A stretch of 64,000 nucleotides of DNA from Planctomycetota bacterium (GTDB taxonomy: Bacteria > Planctomycetota > Planctomycetia > Pirellulales > Pirellulaceae): the NCBI GenBank assembly GCA_027622275.1, contig JAQBZB010000004.1, forward strand, positions 1 through 64,000, in the 5' to 3' direction. The position numbers and the translations under genes are program-made. The notes beneath the pieces are model-generated. The model was not told the origin of the DNA, did no database searches, and was given only the letters and a program-made list of their open reading frames with translations. Below, piece by piece: positions 20,938 through 31,170 of the stretch. How positions within the stretch are numbered: position 1 is the first letter of the stretch; every line of letters starts with the position of its first letter.

Positions 20938-22722
20938 ATGGAAACAATTCTCGGCATCGACCTCGGCACAACCAACAGCGTGGTGTCGGTAATCCAGGAT
21001 GGCAAGCCCATCGTCCTGCGCGACGGCGCGGGTTCGTACATCCTTCCTTCCGTTGTCGGCTTCGATCAAGCCGGCCGCTTGCTCGTGGGCCAGGAAGCAC
21101 GCAACCAGGCTCTGCTTGCTCCGGAACGAACCGTCAAATCCATCAAACGCCAGATGGGCGACGAAACGAAAACCACGCTCGGCGACCAGCAATACTCGCC
21201 GCAAGAAATCTCCGCGATGATTCTGCGGACGCTGAAGGAGCGGGCGGAGCGATCGCTCGGCCAGCCATTGTCCAAAGCCGTCATCACCGTCCCGGCGTTT
21301 TTCAAGGACAAGCAACGTCAGGCAACTCGCGAGGCCGGGGAACTGGCGGGACTGGAAGTCATCCGCATCATCAACGAGCCGACGGCGGCCTCGCTGACTT
21401 ACGAGCCGCATACGGAGAAGAACGAGCGGCTGTTGGTGTACGACCTGGGCGGCGGGACGTTCGACGTGTCGATCGTGCAGATCGAGCGGGGTGTGGTCGA
21501 AGTCCTTTCCAGTCACGGCGACACGCACCTGGGCGGCGACGACTTCGACGAGTTGCTGTTCGAATACGTGCGCGAGCAATTCCAGGACGAGTACGGCGTC
21601 GATTTGAGCGAGTCGCCGGTCGCCCGCTCCAGGCTCTTGCAGGCGGTCGAGGAAGCCAAGAAGCGTCTCTCGGAGGAAGCTTTCACGACGATCGCCGAAG
21701 AGTTCATCGCCACCAAAGACGCCACGTCGCTCAACTTGAACATGGAGATTAAGCGGCTGGACTACGAAGATCTGATCCGGCCGCTGCTCGACAAGACCAT
21801 CGCTTGCGTCGATGCCGCCTTGGAAGATGCGAAGCTCACCGCGAAGCAGATCGACCGTGTCATCCTGGTCGGCGGCAGCAGCCGCACGCCATTGGTACGG
21901 CAGATCCTGATGGACCAACTGCAGCACGAGCCGCACTTGGAAATCGACCCCGATTTGTGTGTGGCGATGGGAGCGGCGGTGCAAGGCGCGCTGATCGCGG
22001 GAGTGGATGTCGGTCCGGTGCTGGTCGATATCACGCCACACACGCTCGGTATCCGCTGCGTCGGCGACTTGCACGGACGCTACACCAATCGGTTGTTTTC
22101 GCCGGTCATTCCCCGCAATACGCCGCTGCCGGCAACCCGGTCCGAGATCTACTACACCGGTGCCGATGGCCAGGAAGTTGCACAGATCGAGGTGTATCAA
22201 GGCGAACATGACGATGCCACGTTCAATGAACAGGTGGGAGAATTGTTGCTGGAGGGGTTGGCGGACGATGCCGAAGCCGGGAGCGAAATCCTGGTGCGGT
22301 TTCGACTCGACCTGGACGGCATTCTGACCGTTGCCGCCGCCGAACGTGACACGGGCTTGGAGAAGCAGGTCACCTTGGAGAACGCAATCACGCGCTTCCG
22401 TGCGTCCAGCCGCGAGGAGGCGAAGGCAAAACTCGCCGCCATGTTCAGCGACTCCAACGCGGAAGCATTCGGGAGCGAGTCGTTGCTCTCCGCCGCAAGT
22501 CCCGATGCAGTGGGCGATGACGACGGTGCCGAGGCTTCGCTCGTCGCCGAACTGTTAGCCAAAGCCCGCCGCTTGCTCGCCAACGCGCCGAGTGAAGACG
22601 CGGACGAGATGCGTGAATTGATTACGGCGTTGCAAGAAGCAACTGCCTCGGGCAACACCGACCGAGCCGTGTCAATTGCAGATCAGCTCTCCGACTTGGT
22701 GTTCTATTTGGAGGATGCGTAG
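20938..22722 (+). CDS. Hsp70/DnaK family chaperone
   Basis: ILGIDLGTTNSVVSV, INEPTAASLTY, VYDLGGGTFDVSI, VILVGGSSRTPLV, DPDLCVAMGAAVQGA. Confidence 0.96.
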   Translation: METILGIDLGTTNSVVSVIQDGKPIVLRDGAGSYILPSVVGFDQAGRLLVGQEARNQALLAPERTVKSIKRQMGDETKTTLGDQQYSPQEISAMILRTLKERAERSLGQPLSKAVITVPAFFKDKQRQATREAGELAGLEVIRIINEPTAASLTYEPHTEKNERLLVYDLGGGTFDVSIVQIERGVVEVLSSHGDTHLGGDDFDELLFEYVREQFQDEYGVDLSESPVARSRLLQAVEEAKKRLSEEAFTTIAEEFIATKDATSLNLNMEIKRLDYEDLIRPLLDKTIACVDAALEDAKLTAKQIDRVILVGGSSRTPLVRQILMDQLQHEPHLEIDPDLCVAMGAAVQGALIAGVDVGPVLVDITPHTLGIRCVGDLHGRYTNRLFSPVIPRNTPLPATRSEIYYTGADGQEVAQIEVYQGEHDDATFNEQVGELLLEGLADDAEAGSEILVRFRLDLDGILTVAAAERDTGLEKQVTLENAITRFRASSREEAKAKLAAMFSDSNAEAFGSESLLSAASPDAVGDDDGAEASLVAELLAKARRLLANAPSEDADEMRELITALQEATASGNTDRAVSIADQLSDLVFYLEDA

Positions 22723-22782
22723 CCAGCTTCCATATCTTCCTGACACCCATGTTCTTGACACGTCTTCTTAACATTCCTGCCG

Positions 22783-23085
22783 ATGCTCAACTTCGACTCC
22801 TTCCGCTGTCCCACTTGCAACGCCCGGCAAGACCCTGCGCCTGAATGCCGGCGCTGCAAATGCGATCTATCATTGTTATTGTCGGCGTTGCAGCGCAGCG
22901 AAGGTCTGTACGAAGAATGTCTGCGTCATTTTGCCGAGGGGGACGTTAACGCCGCGGAACAGGCAGCGCTGCGGCGCTGGGAACTATCTCCCGACGCGGA
23001 CGCCGCGCGGCTACTGGCCACGGCTTACCTATTGCAAGGCCGTTACCAGGCGGCGCTCGATATCCGTGAAGCCAACCGGACGTAA
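22783..23085 (+). CDS. Zinc-ribbon / TPR small protein
   Basis: CPTCNARQ...CRRCKCDL followed by helical repeat. Confidence 0.65.
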   Translation: MLNFDSFRCPTCNARQDPAPECRRCKCDLSLLLSALQRSEGLYEECLRHFAEGDVNAAEQAALRRWELSPDADAARLLATAYLLQGRYQAALDIREANRT

Positions 23086-23099
23086 ACGCTTCCCATCGT

Positions 23100-23702
23100 C
23101 TATTCTTCCCAAGCATCCGCCAGAGCAAACAGCCGCGCGAGTGGAAGCTCGAATCCGGGCAGCAAAGGCGTCGCGTAGACTTCCTGTTCTTGGACGACCT
23201 TCGAATCGCAAGTGTCGTTCCGTTTGCAATGAACGGTCATCACTCGCCGAAAACGATCGATAATCCAGTATTCCTGGATGCCGACGTTCAGATACTCGTC
23301 ACGTTTTTCCTTGTAATCACGTTCGCGGTTGCGTCGTCCGGACGAAACGAATTCAACGGCGATCGTGGGGACTTCTCCACGTCGCGGCAGCCGTCCAAGT
23401 CCGGCCCAGATGACCCGGTCGGCGCGTCTGCGATCGCGGGCGACGCGAATATCATGTTCGTGAAGCGTCTTGTCGAGAGCTTTCCCAGCAGGATGCTGCT
23501 CGCGATATGATCGCAGTAAAAATCCTAACTCTTCGTTCGGATCACGGTCTTCTTCGAGTGGGGCAGGCGTCACGATCAACACTCCTCGGATCAGTTCATA
23601 TCGCCAGCCAGCCTCACCTTCCGCCGCATCAAACTCGTCGGGAGTGATCAGCATTCCGTTGGCATCGGGGCCAAGCCGTAGTGGTAGTGTTTCGACGGAC
23701 AT
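23100..23702 (-). CDS. Uma2 family putative endonuclease
   Basis: YELIRGVLIVTPAP, IAVEFVSSGRRNRERDYKEKRDEYLNVGIQEYWIID. Confidence 0.9.
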   Translation of the reverse strand: MSVETLPLRLGPDANGMLITPDEFDAAEGEAGWRYELIRGVLIVTPAPLEEDRDPNEELGFLLRSYREQHPAGKALDKTLHEHDIRVARDRRRADRVIWAGLGRLPRRGEVPTIAVEFVSSGRRNRERDYKEKRDEYLNVGIQEYWIIDRFRRVMTVHCKRNDTCDSKVVQEQEVYATPLLPGFELPLARLFALADAWEE

Positions 23703-23843
23703 CGTGTGCTTCCAAGAAATGAAGTGGTTACCTAACAACTGATTCTACTGCAACGGAGCCGACGGGACGACATCCTTTTTGCAGCGAACGGATTTTCCAG
23801 ACAGCCGCCTTGCTCAACCAGTTCCGCCGCGCGACGAATCGTT

Positions 23844-26801
23844 TCACTCGTCGTTTGGCAAGGCATCGGCGTCGCCGGAAGAGTCGGGCGGCTGCTGTTT
23901 TGCTTGCGGAATCGGATACCGCACTCCTTGATGCAGGAGAATCTGGTCGGACAGAACATTCCCGTTTTGATCGCGGAAATCGCTGGCGATCGGCGAGCCA
24001 GATGGACCGCGATGCGTTCCGGGGGCGTAACGTAACTGGGCGCCGGGGCTCCAAAGAAAAGGTTCACTTCTCACAAGCCGCGGCTTTCCGAGTGCCAGCC
24101 CTTCGCCGAGCATCGAGCCCATACCTTCTGACTCCAATGGATGCGGGGATCGCGGCGGGGACAGCCCTTCGCCGAGCATCGGCATCACGCCTCCTGCCGC
24201 GTCCATGTTGCCCATTCCCATCGCGTCATCGTCCCAGAATTCCTCATCAACTCCGTTGGGAAAATAGACGAACTGGTCTTTGCTGTAAGGGTCAAGCGGC
24301 AATGTTTCGAACGTATCGCCCAGTAATTGGTGCAACGAATCGGGAAGCTCGCCATTCTGCTTGCGCCAGGCGATGAGGGCGAGTTGTAGTTGCACGGCGT
24401 TTCGCTGGACTTGGTTCTCCTGTTCCCAGGCGACAAGCTGCACGGCGAATTGCGCTGTCACCACGTCCAGCCACGGTGATGTCATTAGCCAAGTTTCGAC
24501 ATCCGTGCTCCGAATGAGGTTTCGTCGTCCGTTGCTTAATGTCAGCTGCACGTCCCAAGGCAATATCGACTGGGATTTTGGCGGAATTCGTGGCCCACGA
24601 GCGCGGATTTCTCGAATGCCCTGTAATTCCGCTTCGGTGTAGACATCCAGCAGTCGCGACATCCGCCAACGCTCCCAAGGAAGTAAGCTGCCCAGTGTCT
24701 TGAAGGCATTTCGTTGGGTGGCATCCATTTCATCTTGCGACCTCATGGCCCGATCCTCGAGTGCGATGAGTCGTTGCGCGTTATGTCTGTGCTCGGTGAC
24801 CGACGCCTCCCAATCGACAGGGTTAGCCGCCGACCAAGTCCGGAGTCGTTCGAGAGCCTCTTGAAGCAGTTCCAGATTCACCGACCGGTGATCTGCCCAG
24901 GCGGGAAGTACGGGGTACAGCTGCTGCTCAACAGCCAGACCAAGCAAGCGATATGCCTCCTCCGAGTGCTGCTGATAGAAGTGCGAAGTCAATCGCAGCA
25001 AACCATCATGCAACTCAGCCGCGCCTTGCAAGTCGCCTTCCTCGGCGCGCGCCTTAGCCTCCGCCAGCACGCCTCTTGTCAGCTGCTTTCCGTCAAACAC
25101 GCTTGGCGGTCGCGTTTCGTCGTCCCAATGATGGAAGCGGCAAGTCGCGCGCTGGCTGGCGGCGATGAACAAATCGATCCCCTCTTGCCACCCGCTGTCG
25201 CGCGACGATATCGTTGTCGCGTCAGCTTCGTCAAAAGCCAGATGTGGACGCAGTAGGCTATCGGCTTCCCGATACATTGAGGCTGTCTCGCGTGCGGCAG
25301 GCGAAGCATCGGGCGTTCGAATTGCCGGATCGAAAGACAGCTTCACCGCCGGGATTTCGTACACGCGATATGCCGCCGTTGCCGCGACCACACAAAGCAA
25401 TGGCGCAATGATTGTCGCCGCCGTGATGATTCGCACTCGCCACGTCTGGCGTTGCTGGATCCACTTGGGGGCGAACAGCCAACTCGCCCAGAAGAACATA
25501 AACGGCAACGGCAGCGCGCAAAGCATCCACGGCACTCCGAGGCTTACCATGAAGCCGGTCCATAGATAGAGCAGGATGCTGCACAGCGCGGCTGTAAAGA
25601 CCGCTACAATTCCGCTGCGAATGAGGATCGAGCACAACTGCCCCGATGCAAACATCACGAGAGCAAAGCCAATCGACACAGCGCTGGTCGTGCGCGTGTA
25701 GTCGAACGGTTGGCGACGCTCGAATGCTTGTAGCGAAACGGCGAATGTGGCCATAGCGATGAGAATCGCTGCCCAGGCAACTTGCCGGGACAACCAGACT
25801 AGCTGGGGACGAACACCATGTTCCGTGAAGAATTGATACTGTCCTTGCCGCTGATCCGCGGCGAAGGCGTTGGCACCAATGATCGTTGCCAACACAGGCA
25901 ATAGCCCTAGATAGGCCTGGGGCCCGAGCTGCGAGATCGCCATCCAACTGCCGAGCACGACGTACCCCAGCACACACCAAAACATGGTCGTCCTGCCCTG
26001 TCGCCATTCGTGCCACATCAGACGCGTGAAGACCGTTAGCCGTGTCGCGGGAGTCGATCGACTCTGAATCGCCGCGTTCAATCGCGCCAACCGCGTCGCC
26101 GGTGACGTCCAATGAATCGGACGCTCGTTGAACCATTGGCGACCGAACTTGGCCGCGACGAAGAGGGTTAGCAACGCCACGCACGCACGCAGCGGGAGCG
26201 TGCTGAAGTATTCATTGACTTGGTGTTCGTAGAGATCCTGGAAGGCCACCGTCAGGCTGAGCGAACCGCATCCGAGCAATGCGACAGTCACGCCGCTGAC
26301 AATCGCCGCCGGTAACACTCTTCGCAAAACCAAGGACCCCAAAACGGCCCAAACCAGAACTTCAAGCGTCGTGACGATGCCACCTGCCCATAGCTCCAAG
26401 TGCCACGTCGCATCCGGCAACTGCCAGCTCGCCATGGCGAACGCCAGCAACCACAGCACGGGAAACAACAGTAGCGCACTCACCGTGCCGAATGCGAACT
26501 TGGCAAAGAAGACTCGCCCGGCAGAAACTGGCAACGATTGCTGGAACGGAAATGTCTCCGCCTCGTGCTCGCCCGCGAACAAGGCCGCTCCGCAGCCCAG
26601 CGAGTAGAGTACGGGAACGCTCAACGCCACCGTGAACAGCCTGTTCGACAAGTCGGCAACGCCATTCAGCGAGCAATAGATCAGCACCGCTGCCTGAAAG
26701 ATCAAGCCCGCCAGGGCGATCGCTGTCCACAACGCCCGTTGTTGGCGGTACTCTTTCCAAACCAAACGCCAGAAGATGGCTGTGTTCATGGTGATGCTCA
26801 C
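23844..26801 (-). CDS. ABC transporter permease with large C-terminal extension
   Basis: Multiple TM segments; overlaps start of ABC ATPase gene; C-terminal ALIAWRKQNGELPDSLHQLLGDTFETLPLDPYSKDQFVYFP. Confidence 0.82.
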   Translation of the reverse strand: MSITMNTAIFWRLVWKEYRQQRALWTAIALAGLIFQAAVLIYCSLNGVADLSNRLFTVALSVPVLYSLGCGAALFAGEHEAETFPFQQSLPVSAGRVFFAKFAFGTVSALLLFPVLWLLAFAMASWQLPDATWHLELWAGGIVTTLEVLVWAVLGSLVLRRVLPAAIVSGVTVALLGCGSLSLTVAFQDLYEHQVNEYFSTLPLRACVALLTLFVAAKFGRQWFNERPIHWTSPATRLARLNAAIQSRSTPATRLTVFTRLMWHEWRQGRTTMFWCVLGYVVLGSWMAISQLGPQAYLGLLPVLATIIGANAFAADQRQGQYQFFTEHGVRPQLVWLSRQVAWAAILIAMATFAVSLQAFERRQPFDYTRTTSAVSIGFALVMFASGQLCSILIRSGIVAVFTAALCSILLYLWTGFMVSLGVPWMLCALPLPFMFFWASWLFAPKWIQQRQTWRVRIITAATIIAPLLCVVAATAAYRVYEIPAVKLSFDPAIRTPDASPAARETASMYREADSLLRPHLAFDEADATTISSRDSGWQEGIDLFIAASQRATCRFHHWDDETRPPSVFDGKQLTRGVLAEAKARAEEGDLQGAAELHDGLLRLTSHFYQQHSEEAYRLLGLAVEQQLYPVLPAWADHRSVNLELLQEALERLRTWSAANPVDWEASVTEHRHNAQRLIALEDRAMRSQDEMDATQRNAFKTLGSLLPWERWRMSRLLDVYTEAELQGIREIRARGPRIPPKSQSILPWDVQLTLSNGRRNLIRSTDVETWLMTSPWLDVVTAQFAVQLVAWEQENQVQRNAVQLQLALIAWRKQNGELPDSLHQLLGDTFETLPLDPYSKDQFVYFPNGVDEEFWDDDAMGMGNMDAAGGVMPMLGEGLSPPRSPHPLESEGMGSMLGEGLALGKPRLVRSEPFLWSPGAQLRYAPGTHRGPSGSPIASDFRDQNGNVLSDQILLHQGVRYPIPQAKQQPPDSSGDADALPNDE

Positions 26802-27721
26802 ACGAGTTGTTCAATCGCTTCGGAAGTCGAACTCCCGCCCTCATTCCGCATATAGGCCACGAAGATCTCTTCGAGGCTAGGAGTGCGGACGTCGACGTGC
26901 TCGACCGCTTCATGTTCGCTGAGCCGCTGGAGCGAATCACGCTCGCCGTTTCTCACCAACAGCTGCCACTGACGAGCCCTTCGACGTTGACGAAGCAGTT
27001 CACCGGCAACCAACGGTGGCACGGCCGAGGTATCGGACAGCGTGATCGTCAACTCTTGCACTTCGGCCTTCAGCTTCTCCAGCCGCTCGACGACAATCAG
27101 CTTCCCTTGACGCATGATGCCCACGACGTCGGCGACTCGCTCGACTTCGTGGATCTGATGGCTGGACAGGAACACCGTCTTCCCCGACGCCGCCCGATCG
27201 ACCATGCTTTCCAAAAACTCGCGGCGAATCATGGTGTCCAAACCAGAAGTCGGTTCGTCCAGGATCAGCAAGTCGGGATCGTGTCCCATCGACAGCGCCA
27301 ACGCGACTTTGGCTCGCATTCCTTTGGAGAGCGTCTTGAGCTTCTTGTTTGTTGGCAGGCCAAATCGTGCGATCAACTCTTTGTAGGTCCGCCGGAAAGT
27401 GCCTCCGTAGAAACCGGCTGTGAACCAGCCGATCTCGTCGACCGTCATCCACTCGTACAGCGTCGGCCGCTCGGCGACGTAACCGACGCAACGGCGGATC
27501 TCCAGCGAGTGTTTGACGCTCTCCATCCCGAACACCGACGCGTGCCCCGCATCCGGTTCGGCCAGCCCGAGCAGAATGCGGATCGCCGTCGACTTGCCGG
27601 CACCGTTTTCACCGAGCAGCGCGAACACGATGCCCGGAGCAACTTCGAGCGACACGTCATCCAATGCCAGCTGCGAGCCAAAACGTTTCGTCACGTGGTC
27701 AAGCCGAATCGCTGTCGACAT
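26798..27721 (-). CDS. ABC transporter ATP-binding protein
   Basis: LLGENGAGKSTAIRILLGL, LSKGMRAKVALALSMGHDPDLLILDEPTSGLD. Confidence 0.97.
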   Translation of the reverse strand: MSTAIRLDHVTKRFGSQLALDDVSLEVAPGIVFALLGENGAGKSTAIRILLGLAEPDAGHASVFGMESVKHSLEIRRCVGYVAERPTLYEWMTVDEIGWFTAGFYGGTFRRTYKELIARFGLPTNKKLKTLSKGMRAKVALALSMGHDPDLLILDEPTSGLDTMIRREFLESMVDRAASGKTVFLSSHQIHEVERVADVVGIMRQGKLIVVERLEKLKAEVQELTITLSDTSAVPPLVAGELLRQRRRARQWQLLVRNGERDSLQRLSEHEAVEHVDVRTPSLEEIFVAYMRNEGGSSTSEAIEQLV

Positions 27722-27723
27722 GA

Positions 27724-28113
27724 TTACCTCCCATCCCGCAATACGGAAGTTAGTTGTTTCTCGATGATCTGCCGCAACTCATCCCCCTCCAAGCCGCTTT
27801 GCTTGGCTTCGACCAACGCCTGGCGGATGCGGTCTTGGATCATTTTTTGACGCTCGCTTTTGCATTGCTTCACGGCGTCGTCGGCGACTTCGAGCCCCAT
27901 CCCCCGCACTTGTTCGAGGACGCCGTCGGCTTGAAGTTGTAGATACGCTCGCGCAACGGTGTTCGGGTTGATCGCCAGCTCGCGAGCCATCTCCCGCACC
28001 GAAGGCACGAGATTCCCGGGCTTCACCGCGCCCTGTGCGACCGCAAATTTGACTTGCCGCACGACTTGATCGTAGATCGCAATGCCGTTCGAAGGATTGA
28101 TGTTCAGGAACAT
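27724..28113 (-). CDS. GntR family (YtrA-type) transcriptional regulator
   Basis: AIYDQVVRQVKFAVAQGAVKPGNLVPSVREMARELAINPNTVARAYLQLQADGVLEQVRGMGLEV. Confidence 0.95.
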   Translation of the reverse strand: MFLNINPSNGIAIYDQVVRQVKFAVAQGAVKPGNLVPSVREMARELAINPNTVARAYLQLQADGVLEQVRGMGLEVADDAVKQCKSERQKMIQDRIRQALVEAKQSGLEGDELRQIIEKQLTSVLRDGR

Positions 28114-28125
28114 AAATGGTGTCCT

Positions 28126-28147
28126 CTGTACTGTGGTGCTAGTACAG
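28126..28147. promoter_or_regulatory. Putative GntR operator CTGTACT-N8-AGTACAG
   Basis: Perfect 7-bp inverted repeat immediately upstream of the GntR start. Confidence 0.6.
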
Positions 28148-28466
28148 TAGGTTGGCGTCGCGGGATTGTCAAGCAGGTTTTCACGAAGACTTTTGCGCCG
28201 CGACGGTCGAGTTCGGTTGAATCGACGAAATGGTGAAGCCAGGTTACAGGAGACTTCCAGGCGAAGTACCAACGGGCACGGTCATGACTTTCGTTTTCAA
28301 AGAGCGCAGTGTTTGGTCGACTCCTTTGACCAGACGAGGTTGGTTTTTCCCCGCCGCGGAGCAAATACATGTGTCGTGCGTGCGGACGTGCGGACCACTG
28401 TGTTATCATAGATGTGCCGCGAGGGTGCCGAGGTGGTTGAGTCGCTCGATTCTGAAGGAAACAAGC

Positions 28467-28787
28467 ATGGGCTGGATGTACTTACTTGTCGCGTGTGTGT
28501 TTGAAGTGACCTGGGTTGTGAGCATGAAGTATAGCGAGGGATTCACGCGTCTCTGGCCATCCGTTGTGACACTGGTAGGCGCCCTGATCAGTTTCGTGTT
28601 GCTCGCGCAAGCAGTTCGCACATTGCCTGTCGGAACGGGCTACATGGTGCTGAACGGAGCTGGGGCGGTGGGGGCCTTGATCTTTGGAATTCTACTGTTC
28701 GGTGAATCGACTCATCCATTTCGCATCGTCTGTGTCGTTCTCATTCTGGCGGGCACTCTTGGGCTGCGAATTCAAATGTCGCCATGA
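28467..28787 (+). CDS. SMR family transporter, Gdx/SugE-type
   Basis: VACVFEVTWVVSMKYSEGFTRLWPSVVTLV, LPVGTGYMVLNGAGAVGALIFGILLFGES. Confidence 0.9.
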   Translation: MGWMYLLVACVFEVTWVVSMKYSEGFTRLWPSVVTLVGALISFVLLAQAVRTLPVGTGYMVLNGAGAVGALIFGILLFGESTHPFRIVCVVLILAGTLGLRIQMSP

Positions 28788-28838
28788 CATCAACGGTTTC
28801 CCTGTATCGCTTGACCGGGGACTACGAGACCTCCTGAC

Positions 28839-29783
28839 ATGCCGGGTTTCGACCATCCGCAAGACGCCGTAGTCATCACGGGGACGAGTTCCGGTATCGG
28901 CGCGGCAACCGCCAGGTATCTCCACGAGCGAGGCTACTTTGTCTTCGCGGGAATCAGACAACAGCAGCAGGCTGATGCGTTGACGGCGAGCGTCGGCCGC
29001 GATGCGAATCTCCTTCCTGTCGTCCTCGACGTCACGAGACAAGACGATATCGTTCGTGCCACCGAGATCGTCCAGGCGACGCTATCCGCGAGAGGATTAC
29101 GGCTGGCGGGTCTGGTCAACAATGCCGCTGACGAACACCTCGGACCGGTTGAAGTTCTATCGCTCGAAGTCTTTCGCCGCGAGATCGAAGTCGGTTATCT
29201 CGGTGCGGTTGCCGTGACCAAGGCTTTCTTGCCGATGCTACGGTCGGCGGCGGGCCGGATCATTAATATGAGTTCGGTGAATGGGCGATGTACGTTCAAG
29301 TATCACGCCACGACGTGTGCCACCAAGTACGCGATCGAGGCATTTTCCGACGCCCTGCGGATGGAAGTGCGGCCGTGGGGCATGCACGTGTCGATCATCG
29401 AGCCGGGACCGATCGACACGCCCTTGATGCGCGAGAAGCTGGTCGAAGAATTCACGCGCAAGCTCGCGGAGTACCCGCAGGACCAATTGAATCTGTACTT
29501 CAAGGACTTTGCGGCCGCGATTCAGCACGTCGAAGCGTTTGTCGAACGAATTTCAGTACCGCCAAGAGGACCGCTGGACAAGCTGCGCCGCTTGATCAAC
29601 GGGCAAGGATGGTTGCATTCGCCATTGGACGTCGCGCGGGTTATCGAACAAGCCCTCACGAGTCGAAGACCCAAAACTCGCTACTTGATTGGCACGCAAG
29701 CCAAGTTGATCCATGCCGCCCGTCGCCTCTTGAGCGACCGCGCCTTCGACCGCGTGCTCGGCGAGAAGGTGTTTGACTTTTGA
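28839..29783 (+). CDS. Short-chain dehydrogenase/reductase
   Basis: VVITGTSSGIGAATARYL, NNAA, IINMSSVNGR, CATKYAIEAFSDALRMEV. Confidence 0.92.
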   Translation: MPGFDHPQDAVVITGTSSGIGAATARYLHERGYFVFAGIRQQQQADALTASVGRDANLLPVVLDVTRQDDIVRATEIVQATLSARGLRLAGLVNNAADEHLGPVEVLSLEVFRREIEVGYLGAVAVTKAFLPMLRSAAGRIINMSSVNGRCTFKYHATTCATKYAIEAFSDALRMEVRPWGMHVSIIEPGPIDTPLMREKLVEEFTRKLAEYPQDQLNLYFKDFAAAIQHVEAFVERISVPPRGPLDKLRRLINGQGWLHSPLDVARVIEQALTSRRPKTRYLIGTQAKLIHAARRLLSDRAFDRVLGEKVFDF

Positions 29784-29794
29784 GTCTGGCCGGT

Positions 29795-30955
29795 CTACGG
29801 CGCCGGCGGCAATGTTCCTGAATAGCCGTATTTCTCGAAGTAGGGGCACCATCTGGCAGACACGTCCGATTCGACCTCCGCGGTCGCTTGATGTCGATTC
29901 GGTTCGTAGTTGCGATGCGCTGACACATACTCTTCAATCAGCGGCCTCAGTTGATCGAAGTCGCCGAGATGCAGCCGCTCATAGATTGACTGCGTTGTCC
30001 CCACCATATCGTTGACCAAGTCCTCGTAACGAACGTCGATCAATCGACCCGACGGCACCAAGTCGCGGGTTGCTTCCAGCCGCTCGTGCATCTGCATAAA
30101 CGTCGCGAAGACGAATTCATTCAGATCGACGAAACGCGGCGTCTGGTAGCCGTGCGTCGCGAATAGCGACTTCCACAACCGGACGGTCGAAAGAAACACC
30201 GCCGTGGGATGCCGTACGAGATTGATGAAACGGGCGTCGGGGAACATCTCCAGCAACACGGGCAAGCGAAACGTGTGGGTCGGTGATTTGAGAATCAATC
30301 GTCCAGGCTTGCGGTAATGGAGACCCTTCAGGAAAGCCAGCCAGGTCCGCTGCCACTGTTCACGTTGCCGCGACGATACAGACTCAAGCGCGAGTGACTC
30401 GACAAACGCCGGCTGACGATTTGGGAAAGCGATTGTGGCGTACAGACTTGGAACGCCGAGATTGCAAAGCGCGAACTCGTCTTCTTGCGGCGCGTCCCAA
30501 GTCACGGGCATTTGATCCGGCGGACGGTTTGCCGGCAACGCGAAGGTGGTCCACGGCTTGAACCAGCGCTCGGTCAACAGAAAGTGGCCGGGCACAAAAC
30601 ACTGGTAATTCGTCGGGCAAGTGTGCCTGGGGTCTAACGCGAGCAACTCGTGCAGGAGCGTCGTGCCGGTGCGCCAGTGCCCGATGATGAACACCGGATC
30701 CTGCCGCAATTCCAAATGCCTGAGTCGCGAGCGATACAGTAACGATTGAACGGCACTAAGGCTCGAATTGCCCAGTGCAAATGCCAGGTCAACACAACAA
30801 CCGAGCCAGTGGCTCGGCGACACTTGCCATCGATTCGCGTTCAGGATGCGAACGAGCCCCCAAAATTCCGCGCCGCTCCAGATCACGGCCTGATACCACG
30901 GCGGTGGCGGAAACTCTCCTTCCGTTTTTGGCATATCCGACGCCTCGTGGGGCAA
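29795..30955 (-). CDS. Sulfotransferase family protein
   Basis: VFIIGHWRTGTTLLHELL (5'-PSB-like loop), FINLVRHPTAVFLSTVRLWKSL, RYEDLVND. Confidence 0.9.
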   Translation of the reverse strand: MPHEASDMPKTEGEFPPPPWYQAVIWSGAEFWGLVRILNANRWQVSPSHWLGCCVDLAFALGNSSLSAVQSLLYRSRLRHLELRQDPVFIIGHWRTGTTLLHELLALDPRHTCPTNYQCFVPGHFLLTERWFKPWTTFALPANRPPDQMPVTWDAPQEDEFALCNLGVPSLYATIAFPNRQPAFVESLALESVSSRQREQWQRTWLAFLKGLHYRKPGRLILKSPTHTFRLPVLLEMFPDARFINLVRHPTAVFLSTVRLWKSLFATHGYQTPRFVDLNEFVFATFMQMHERLEATRDLVPSGRLIDVRYEDLVNDMVGTTQSIYERLHLGDFDQLRPLIEEYVSAHRNYEPNRHQATAEVESDVSARWCPYFEKYGYSGTLPPAP

Positions 30956-31170
30956 AACAACAAAGCCGTTATATCGCGTACTGTCGGTATTCTAGCCTGA
31001 CCAATTCTGCTTATCTGTCACTCTCACGTGTTTTGACACCCAAGTTGCGTCTGGAGCCCGGACGAATTAAAAGGGAAAGTGTCGGGATTGCTCCATTCCT
31101 GACGGACGGAGCCGCTGATTGGATCGAGCTGGATGTGGCTTGTCGAGCGATAAACAACTGGGACGCACCT

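Noticed and set aside
20932-22209. 425-aa minus-strand ORF opposite hsp70
   Set aside because: Antisense shadow of a strongly conserved gene
28380-28466. Guanidine riboswitch in front of the Gdx-type SMR gene
   Set aside because: Could not identify conserved ykkC or mini-ykkC elements by eye; a covariance-model search would be needed
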